A stretch of DNA of 6,893 bases. It comes from Candidatus Rokuibacteriota bacterium (GTDB taxonomy: Bacteria; Methylomirabilota; Methylomirabilia; Rokubacteriales; CSP1-6). A program made the position numbers and the translations under genes. Under the pieces are notes generated by a model, which worked only from the letters and a program-made list of their open reading frames with translations, was not told the DNA's origin and did not search any database. Shown here piece by piece: positions 1 to 6,893 of this stretch. Within the stretch, counting starts at the first letter, position 1. Each line of letters opens with the position of its first letter. The DNA is taken from contig QHRS01000101.1 of NCBI GenBank assembly GCA_003221435.1, positions 2,657 through 9,549 of the forward strand. Reading direction: 5' to 3'.

Positions 1-54
1 CAAGAGCTGGCGCGAGGCCTCGTCCGTCTCCCGCGCCACCGAGACGCGCTCGAT
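1..54 (-). other. Continuation of the clpB frame beyond the amber stop (middle-domain start)
   Basis: Read on the minus strand in the same frame as clpB, these 18 codons translate to IERVSVARETDEASRQLL. This matches the start of the ClpB coiled-coil M-domain, where family members read roughly IERQALKKETDEASRERL (from memory). The homology therefore continues without frameshift across the TAG. The remaining M-domain, second AAA+ module and C-terminal domain would lie beyond the left edge. If the TAG is real, this part is untranslated, read through, or started separately. Confidence 0.8.
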
Positions 55-1329
<1,275 letters not shown>

Positions 1330-1335
1330 GCCCTG

Positions 1336-1341
1336 TCCTTT
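1336..1341 (-). promoter_or_regulatory. clpB Shine-Dalgarno overlapping the dnaJ-like stop codon
   Basis: The minus strand reads TAAAGGACAGGGCATG. The TAA ends the dnaJ-like gene, AAAGGA is the ribosome binding site, and 6 nt separate it from the clpB ATG. A binding site that touches the upstream stop suggests translational coupling of ClpB to its co-chaperone. Confidence 0.7.
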
Positions 1342-2404
1342 ATCCGAGATATGCCCGCGGGTTATCGGTCCGCAGCGCCTTCAGCTTCTCGTAGAGCTCG
1401 CGCTCCGACGGCGTCAGGGTCGCCGGCAGCACGATCTTGATCCGCACCAGCTCGTCGCCCGAGCCGCTCCCTTTCAGACGCGGCATGCCGTACCCCGGGA
1501 GGCGAAACGTCCGCCCGCTCCCGGTGCCCGGCGGGATTTTCATCGAGACCTTGCCCTTGAGGGTCGGCACGTCGATCGTGGCGCCGAGCGCCGCCTCCGG
1601 CGCGGTGATCGGCAGCTCGATCTCGATGTCTTCGCCCCGCCGCTGGAAGAGCGGATGCTCGGCCACGGTGACCGTGAGATACAGATCGCCGCGGGCGCCA
1701 CCGGTGCCGCGCCCGCCTTCGCCCGACACCCGCACGCGCGAGCCGGTCTTCACACCGGCGGGGATCTTCACGTCGAGGTCGCGCGGCACGCGCTGCCAGC
1801 CGCGTCCGTTGCACGTGGGGCACGGGCGCCCGTCGGTGTGGCCCGCGCCTCCGCACGTCGCGCACGACTCCTCCAGCAAGAGCGAGAACGACTTGCGGGC
1901 GCCGTGGAAGGCTTCCTCGAGCGTGATCTCGATCGACGCTTGCACGTCCTGTCCGGGCACTCGACCGGAGTCCGGCTCCGCGCGCGCGCGGCCGAACGAC
2001 TCGAAGATGTCCGCGCCCCGCCCGCCAGGGCGGCGGGCTCCAAGGTCGCCGAAGAAGGTCCGGAAAAACTCGGAGAACCCACCGAGATCACCGATGTCGC
2101 CCGAGTACTCGACGCGGAAATCTCCGGGGCCCGGGCCCCGGTGCGCGCCTCCGCGACCGGCGTCGGCCTGGGCATACCGCTGCCAGTCGGGGCCGAGGGT
2201 ATCGTAGCGGCTGCGCTTTTCCGGGTCCGACAGGACCTCGTTGGCCTCGTTGATTTCCTTGAAGCGCTCGGACGCGCCCTTGGTCTTGTTGATATCGGGA
2301 TGATACTTGCGCGCCAGGCGCCGGTAGGCCTGCTTGATGGCCTTGGCGTCGGCGTTCTTGTCGACGCCGAGAATCTTGTAATAGTCCTTGTATTCCAGTG
2401 CCAT
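1340..2404 (-). CDS. DnaJ/CbpA-type J-domain co-chaperone with a single zinc site
   Basis: This is a Hsp40 co-chaperone that would stimulate DnaK ATPase and deliver substrates, and its position before clpB fits a disaggregation operon. In 354 residues it shows a J-domain (about 6-70) with the essential HPD at 35-37. A Gly/Phe-rich linker follows (about 81-140). Only two CxxCxGxG zinc motifs are present (Cys181/184 and Cys195/198), where classical DnaJ has four and E. coli CbpA has none. Two beta-sandwich substrate-binding domains follow (about 205-330), with the typical VKIPAGVKTGSRVRV and MKIPPGTGSGRTFRLPG signatures. It ends without the long tail of classical DnaJ. MALEYKDYYKILGV is a normal J-protein start, but no Shine-Dalgarno is visible before it; the leader can form hairpins instead. 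I leave the symbol blank because the architecture is intermediate between DnaJ and CbpA. A main DnaJ is probably encoded elsewhere, which is inference. Confidence 0.93.
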   Translation of the reverse strand: MALEYKDYYKILGVDKNADAKAIKQAYRRLARKYHPDINKTKGASERFKEINEANEVLSDPEKRSRYDTLGPDWQRYAQADAGRGGAHRGPGPGDFRVEYSGDIGDLGGFSEFFRTFFGDLGARRPGGRGADIFESFGRARAEPDSGRVPGQDVQASIEITLEEAFHGARKSFSLLLEESCATCGGAGHTDGRPCPTCNGRGWQRVPRDLDVKIPAGVKTGSRVRVSGEGGRGTGGARGDLYLTVTVAEHPLFQRRGEDIEIELPITAPEAALGATIDVPTLKGKVSMKIPPGTGSGRTFRLPGYGMPRLKGSGSGDELVRIKIVLPATLTPSERELYEKLKALRTDNPRAYLG

Positions 2405-2408
2405 GGGA

Positions 2409-2435
2409 CAACGAGGGGCCGTTGCACGCGGCCCT
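2409..2435 (-). promoter_or_regulatory. dnaJ-like leader with two mutually exclusive hairpins
   Basis: The transcript between the predicted start site and the dnaJ-like ATG is about 30 nt. It can form a GGGCCG/CGGCCC stem (bases 2416-2421 with 2429-2434) or a CAACG/CGTTG stem nearer the ATG (bases 2420-2424 with 2409-2413). The two share bases 2420-2421 and cannot coexist. No ribosome binding site is visible. Heat-shock genes often have structured leaders that melt with temperature, so a thermosensor-like role is possible but unproven; short GC-rich stems also occur by chance. Confidence 0.35.
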
Positions 2436-2441
2436 ACGCTG

Positions 2442-2450
2442 ATTGTAGCA
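2442..2450 (-). promoter_or_regulatory. Extended -10 promoter for the dnaJ-like-clpB pair
   Basis: The minus strand reads TGCTACAAT, which fits the extended -10 pattern TGnTATAAT with one mismatch in the hexamer. No good -35 sits 16-18 nt upstream, which is typical when an extended -10 is used. Transcription would start near 2435 and leave a short leader before the ATG at 2404. I see no CIRCE element and no clear sigma32 consensus. Confidence 0.5.
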
Positions 2451-2525
2451 GACGGACCCAGAGGGCCGCCGTCAGGGCGCTAGCAGGCCGCTCAAAAACC
2501 GACTTCGAGCGCCGGCATCGGTCCT

Positions 2526-2563
2526 GGGGGAGGTTCGGAGGGGGCCGTCGAGGCCCCCTCCGA
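2526..2563. repeat. Intergenic hairpin repeat, copy 1
   Basis: This copy starts with GGGGGAGGTTCGGA (2526-2539), runs into a G-rich arm and closes with a C-rich arm ending in TCCGA. The identical 14-base head and the same hairpin layout recur at 6067-6102 in the same orientation. Copy 1 has a perfect stem. It looks like a REP-type dispersed element, but only two copies can be seen here. Confidence 0.5.
2535..2563 (-). terminator. Strong hairpin directly after htrA
   Basis: A perfect 12-bp stem (2535-2546 with 2552-2563, half-site TCGGAGGGGGCC) encloses the 5-nt loop GTCGA. It begins 4 nt after the htrA stop codon, so it is well placed to end the ftsH-htrA transcript or protect its 3' end. 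No T-run follows on either strand, so a classical Rho-independent terminator is not complete. The same sequence also belongs to a repeat that recurs at 6067-6102. Confidence 0.55.
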
Positions 2564-2567
2564 TGAT

Positions 2568-4015
2568 CTACCCGGCGCTGACCGTGAACGCGACATAGAG
2601 CGACATCGGCCCGCGCTGGAGCAGCACGGTCAGCCGATCACCGTCCCTGAGATCCTTCGTGAGCCGCTCGAAGTCGGCCATGCCTCGAACGTGCTGCCGG
2701 TTGACCTCGCGGATGACGTCGCCGCGCTGCACGCCCGCGTCGGCCGCGGCGCTGCCGTCTTCCACGTACACGACCACCACGCCCTCGGTGGAGCGAAGGT
2801 TGAGCTGGCGGGCAGCGTCTGGCGTGATCGCGCGCACGTCGAGGCCGAGGAGGGTCCGGCTCCGGTTCGCCCGGCCCGTGGCCTCGCGCTCTTCCGGCGC
2901 GTCGCCGATCTTCAGATCGAGCGTCTTCTCGGCATGGTCACGCCACACCTTGGCCTTGGCCGTCGTGCCGGGCGTGGCGAGCCCGACGGCGCGCTGCAGG
3001 TCCGGCGGCCCTTCGAGCTTCTTGCCGTCGAATTCGAGGAGGATGTCGCCGGCCTGGAGGCCGGCCTTGGACGCGGGGCTGTCCGGCACGACGTCCGAGA
3101 TCAGGACGCCCTTGTTGTCCTTGGCGCTGAACGACTTCGCCAGCTCGGGGCTCAGCGGCTGGATCGAGACGCCGAGCCAGCCGCGCGTCACCTTCCCTTT
3201 CGCCAGCAACTCGGTGTAGATCTTCTTCGCCATGTTGGAGGGGATGGCGAATCCGATTCCGGTGCCGCCGGCGACGATCGCCGTGTTGATGCCGACGACC
3301 TCGCCCGCCATGTTGATCAACGGCCCGCCCGAGTTGCCGGGATTGATGGCGGCGTCGGTCTGGAGGAAATCGTCGAACGGGCCCTGGCCGATCTGGCGCG
3401 CCTTCGCGCTGATGATCCCCGCGGTCACGGTCGCCTGGAGGCCGAACGGCGAGCCCACGGCGAGCACCCAGTCGCCGACCTGGATCTTGTCGGAGTCGCC
3501 CAGGCGGACGTAGGAAAACGCCCCCTTGCCGTCGTCGAGCTTGAGCACGGCCAGGTCGGTCTTCTTGTCGGCGCCGACGACCTTGGCCTTGTGCTTCCGG
3601 CCGTCGAGGGTGATGATCTCGATCTCGGTGGCCCGCTCGACTACGTGGGCGTTCGTCAACGCGATCCCCGACGGGTCGACGATCACGCCTGAGCCCAGGC
3701 TGCGCTGGGGGATGCGCTCGGGCATCTCGCCGAAGAAGCGCTTGAAGAACTCCTCGCCGAAGAACTCCTCGAAGGGCGTGCGCCCGAACCCCTTGCCGTA
3801 CGTGTTGATGTTGATGACGGCGGGCCTGATCGCCTCGGCGATCTTGGCGAACGTATTCGACTGGAGCGGGACCTGGACGGGGATGACCGGTGCCTCGGCC
3901 GCCTGCGTCGACTGACCGCGCGGCTCGCCCCGTGACACGACGAGACCGCCGCCGACGACGCCGAGCAGGGCGGCCAGCGCAAGGAGCATGACGAACGTCC
4001 GTCTCGTCAGGGAAA

Positions 4016-4019
<4 letters not shown>
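2568..4019 (-). CDS. HtrA/DegP-type periplasmic serine protease with two PDZ domains
   Basis: This envelope protease would degrade or refold misfolded periplasmic proteins. The 483 residues begin with a signal or anchor segment (about 8-29, after MISLTRR). The trypsin-like domain has a full catalytic triad: His125 in TNAHVV, Asp155 in KKTDLAVLK and Ser230 in NPGNSGGPL. A Phe/Glu-rich stretch (83-100) sits at the LA-loop position that blocks the active site in DegP-type resting oligomers. PDZ1 (about 280-372) and PDZ2 (about 388-480) follow. Two PDZ domains point to the DegP/DegQ/MucD group and not DegS, which has one. The start is supported by GGAGG 7 nt upstream, inside the end of ftsH. Its ATG overlaps the ftsH TGA in an ATGA junction, so the pair is almost certainly co-translated. 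I saw no missing residues. The choice among DegP, DegQ and MucD cannot be made here. Confidence 0.96.
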
Positions 4020-5916
<1,897 letters not shown>

Positions 5917-5920
<4 letters not shown>

Positions 5921-5937
5921 CGATGCCGACGGCTCAC
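5917..5937 (-). promoter_or_regulatory. Six-codon leader ORF whose stop overlaps the ftsH start
   Basis: On the minus strand a GTG at 5937 opens codons for MSRRHR and ends in TGA at 5917-5919. The TGA overlaps the ftsH ATG as ATGA, the same junction type as ftsH/htrA. The leader ORF has an ideal Shine-Dalgarno (AGAGGAGGG, 5945-5953) with a 7-nt spacer. The ftsH ATG itself is 24 nt from that site and has nothing closer. Ribosomes would thus load on the mini-ORF and reinitiate at ftsH. This is read directly from bases; its use in the cell is inference. Confidence 0.45.
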
Positions 5938-5944
5938 TGGGCTA

Positions 5945-5953
5945 CCCTCCTCT
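5945..5953 (-). promoter_or_regulatory. Strong Shine-Dalgarno upstream of ftsH
   Basis: AGAGGAGGG on the minus strand is the best ribosome binding site in the region. It stands 7 nt before a GTG (5935-5937) but 24 nt before the ftsH ATG, which is too far for normal direct initiation. Confidence 0.6.
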
Positions 5954-5977
5954 CGCCAGTGTCAACGCACCGTTCGG

Positions 5978-5996
5978 GCGCCGGCTTTGCCGGCGC
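5978..5996. repeat. Perfect short hairpin in the ftsH leader
   Basis: GCGCCGGC (5978-5985) and GCCGGCGC (5989-5996) pair perfectly over 8 bp around a TTT loop. There is no T-run after it on either strand, and it lies upstream of both flanking genes. A leader structure or transcript stabiliser is more likely than a terminator. Confidence 0.5.
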
Positions 5997-6020
5997 AGTC
6001 TGTTCGAGTAGTCGCCTGCG

Positions 6021-6048
6021 CGGTGCGGGGCCCCAGCCCCGCGAACCG
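6021..6048. repeat. GC-rich hairpin in the ftsH leader
   Basis: An inner stem GCGGGGC/GCCCCGC (6025-6031 with 6036-6042) has a CCCA loop. An outer CGGT/ACCG stem (6021-6024 with 6045-6048) extends it across a 2-nt bulge, for 11 pairs in total. No T-run follows. Confidence 0.5.
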
Positions 6049-6066
6049 CTCGGCTCCCCAAACGGC

Positions 6067-6102
6067 GGGGGAGGTTCGGAAGGGGGGCGGCGCCCTCTCC
6101 GA
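6067..6102. repeat. Intergenic hairpin repeat, copy 2
   Basis: The 14-base head GGGGGAGGTTCGGA (6067-6080) is identical to that of copy 1 (2526-2539), and again a G-rich arm and a C-rich arm ending in TCCGA follow. Here the stem is imperfect, with a bulged A and a G-T pair. This copy lies between divergent genes, so it cannot be a terminator for either, which argues for a dispersed element. Confidence 0.5.
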
Positions 6103-6110
6103 GGAAGCTC

Positions 6111-6140
6111 ATGCTACGCCCGGCCCGTCGGGGCTGTCAA
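6111..6140 (-). promoter_or_regulatory. Sigma70-like promoter for ftsH-htrA
   Basis: The minus strand has TTGACA (6135-6140, perfect -35) and TAGCAT (6111-6116, 4 of 6 matches to the -10) with an 18-nt spacer. Transcription would start near 6104, giving an ftsH leader of about 180 nt that contains three hairpins and the mini-ORF. Confidence 0.45.
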
Positions 6141-6156
6141 ACATGCGGAGCATTTG
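6138..6156. promoter_or_regulatory. Candidate operator between the divergent -35 boxes
   Basis: The 20 bp between the two TTGACA boxes centre on the palindrome ATGC-GGA-GCAT (6143-6153), flanked by CAAA on the left and TTTG on the right. A regulator bound here could act on both promoters. No regulator family is recognised from the sequence. Confidence 0.3.
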
Positions 6157-6160
6157 TCTC

Positions 6161-6189
6161 TTGACACACTGGCGCGTTTTGAATAAAAG
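6161..6189 (+). promoter_or_regulatory. Sigma70-like promoter for the bd-like oxidase gene
   Basis: TTGACA (6161-6166) is a perfect -35. TAAAAG (6184-6189) matches the -10 at 4 of 6 positions, with the ideal 17-nt spacer. The start would be near 6196, about 60 nt before the GTG. A small stem GGAAC/GTTCC (6204-6208 with 6215-6219) lies in the leader. Confidence 0.5.
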
Positions 6190-6245
6190 CTCATGTGACT
6201 TTGGGAACAATCTGGTTCCGCTAGCATACATTGGATCTCGACCCC

Positions 6246-6250
6246 GAGGG
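6246..6250 (+). promoter_or_regulatory. Shine-Dalgarno deciding a GTG start
   Basis: GAGGG lies 7 nt before the GTG at 6258. An in-frame stop at 6222-6224 leaves only a TTG at 6231 as an upstream alternative, so this site fixes the start of the bd-like gene. Confidence 0.65.
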
Positions 6251-6257
6251 TCATTCG

Positions 6258-6893
6258 GTGAGGGTTCAGGCAGCCACGCGACGCTGCGTCGGGCCTGCCG
6301 CCGTAGCGCTCCTCCTCGTCACTCTCCTCGCCGGTGCGCTCCCGGCCGCAGCCCAGGTCGCGGCGACTGAGGCCGCCTACCGCAACTTCCCGGTGATCGG
6401 GTCGCGGCTCGCCGTCTGGGCCATCGCCCAGCTCCACCTCAACTTCGCCGCGTTCATCCTCGGCGTGCCGATCTTCGCCGTGATCATCGAGATCATGGGC
6501 TGGCGGACCGGCGAGGCGCGCTACGACTGGCTCTCGCACGAGCTGGTGAAGCTCACCTTCGCGGCGTTCTCCACCACGGCACTGCTGGGCGCGTTCCTCC
6601 TCTTCCTCTTCGTCGGCTACTATCCGAGGTTCTGGAGCTACATGACGTCGATCTTCTTTCCGACGTACTGGATCTACGCGCTCCTCTTCTTCGCCGAAAC
6701 GTTCACGGTCTACCTCTGGTACTACGGCTGGAACTGGCTCGGCGGGTCGAGGAAGTGGATCCACGTGAGCCTCGGCGTCCTCTCCAACGTGTTCGGCACC
6801 GCGATCCTCCTCGTGGCCAACTCCTGGGTGACCTTCATGATGTCGCCGGCCGGCGTCAACGAGGCGGGCGTCTTCACGGGCAGCGTCTGGACC
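6258..6893 (+). CDS. Cytochrome bd-oxidase-like subunit I (CydA superfamily), 3'-truncated
   Basis: These 212 codons, open to the window edge, encode the start of a membrane protein related to CydA, the haem-bearing subunit of bd quinol oxidases. A signal peptide comes first (RR at 8-9, hydrophobic 14-28, AAA cleavage region near 32), then about four membrane helices (52-80, 98-120, 131-155, 167-192). SRLAVWAIAQLHLNF (49-63) aligns with the first CydA helix and puts His60 at the E. coli His19 haem-ligand position. FFAET places Glu147 at E. coli Glu107. LLVANSWV (184-191) matches the CydA ILVANGWM region. The residue facing E. coli Glu99 is Ile139, so that acid is absent. E. coli CydA has no cleavable signal peptide. 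These differences suggest a divergent bd-like family, such as those in Nitrospira, whose electron donor may not be quinol (from memory). The start is GTG with GAGGG 7 nt upstream. Superfamily membership is sure; subfamily is not. Confidence 0.85.
   Translation, partial: MRVQAATRRCVGPAAVALLLVTLLAGALPAAAQVAATEAAYRNFPVIGSRLAVWAIAQLHLNFAAFILGVPIFAVIIEIMGWRTGEARYDWLSHELVKLTFAAFSTTALLGAFLLFLFVGYYPRFWSYMTSIFFPTYWIYALLFFAETFTVYLWYYGWNWLGGSRKWIHVSLGVLSNVFGTAILLVANSWVTFMMSPAGVNEAGVFTGSVWT

Larger units (their letters stand above)
5938..6257. other. Divergent intergenic region between ftsH and the bd-like gene
   Basis: No credible protein gene lies here beyond the ftsH mini-ORF at its left edge. The left part, up to about 6105, is GC-rich and full of hairpins, and would form a long structured ftsH leader. 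The right part (6138-6240) is AT-richer than its surroundings, 47 G or C in 103 bases by hand count. It carries back-to-back promoters. Confidence 0.7.

Noticed and set aside
2405..2567. CIRCE or sigma32 heat-shock control elements before the dnaJ-like gene
   Set aside because: No TTAGCACTC/GAGTGCTAA inverted repeat and no acceptable sigma32 -35/-10 pair was found by eye.
2691..3692. Plus-strand frame of 333 codons opposite htrA
   Set aside because: It is the complement of the protease domain with a complete catalytic triad; no independent coding evidence.
5960..5965. TTGACA on the minus strand close to ftsH, considered as its -35 box
   Set aside because: The hexamer 17 nt downstream is GCCCAG, not a -10, and the start would fall inside the mini-ORF. 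Its likeness to TTGACA-CA-CTGGCG at 6161 is noted but may be chance.
5938..6257. tRNA, small RNA, CRISPR or attachment-site content in the intergenic region
   Set aside because: The hairpins do not form a cloverleaf, there are no regularly spaced direct repeats, and no integrase or transposase gene is near.
6114..6764. Minus-strand frame of 216 codons opposite the bd-like gene
   Set aside because: Its Glu/Arg/Asp-rich product is the complement of hydrophobic membrane helices. The plus-strand reading has a signal peptide, CydA motifs and a Shine-Dalgarno.

Overview
The window is GC-rich bacterial chromosome. It carries four genes on the minus strand and one 3'-truncated gene on the plus strand. 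All four minus-strand genes belong to protein quality control: ftsH, an htrA/degP-type protease gene, a dnaJ-like co-chaperone gene and clpB, in transcriptional order from right to left. The plus-strand gene diverges from ftsH and encodes a cytochrome bd-oxidase-like subunit I with a signal peptide. Two membranes (FtsH, a periplasmic HtrA) point to a Gram-negative-type envelope. The lineage cannot be fixed from the sequence. The GC-rich intergenic hairpins and the divergent bd-like oxidase remind me of Methylomirabilota/Rokubacteria or deltaproteobacterial-type genomes, but that is inference from memory.

Layout: positions 1-1329 hold clpB (minus), running off the left edge and interrupted by an in-frame amber codon at 55-57. 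Positions 1340-2404 hold the dnaJ-like gene, 10 nt upstream of clpB, with the clpB Shine-Dalgarno touching its stop codon. Positions 2405-2567 form a short intergenic region with an extended -10 promoter, a dnaJ leader that can fold two ways, and a strong hairpin just after htrA. Positions 2568-4019 hold htrA and 4016-5920 hold ftsH; these two overlap by ATGA. Positions 5921-6257 form a divergent regulatory region. It contains a six-codon leader ORF coupled to ftsH, several hairpins, a second copy of the repeat seen after htrA, and back-to-back sigma70-like promoters whose TTGACA boxes form an inverted repeat. The bd-like gene runs from 6258 to the right edge.

How the genes fit together: ftsH-htrA would cover proteolysis in the inner membrane and periplasm. 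dnaJ-clpB would cover cytosolic disaggregation together with DnaK, which is not in the window. The two pairs look like separate transcription units, because a hairpin and a promoter lie between them. The most useful observations are the amber codon replacing a conserved Glu in ClpB, the mini-ORF with an ideal Shine-Dalgarno whose stop overlaps the ftsH start, and the bd-like oxidase with a signal peptide and no counterpart of E. coli CydA Glu99. I did not find a clearly new multi-gene system.
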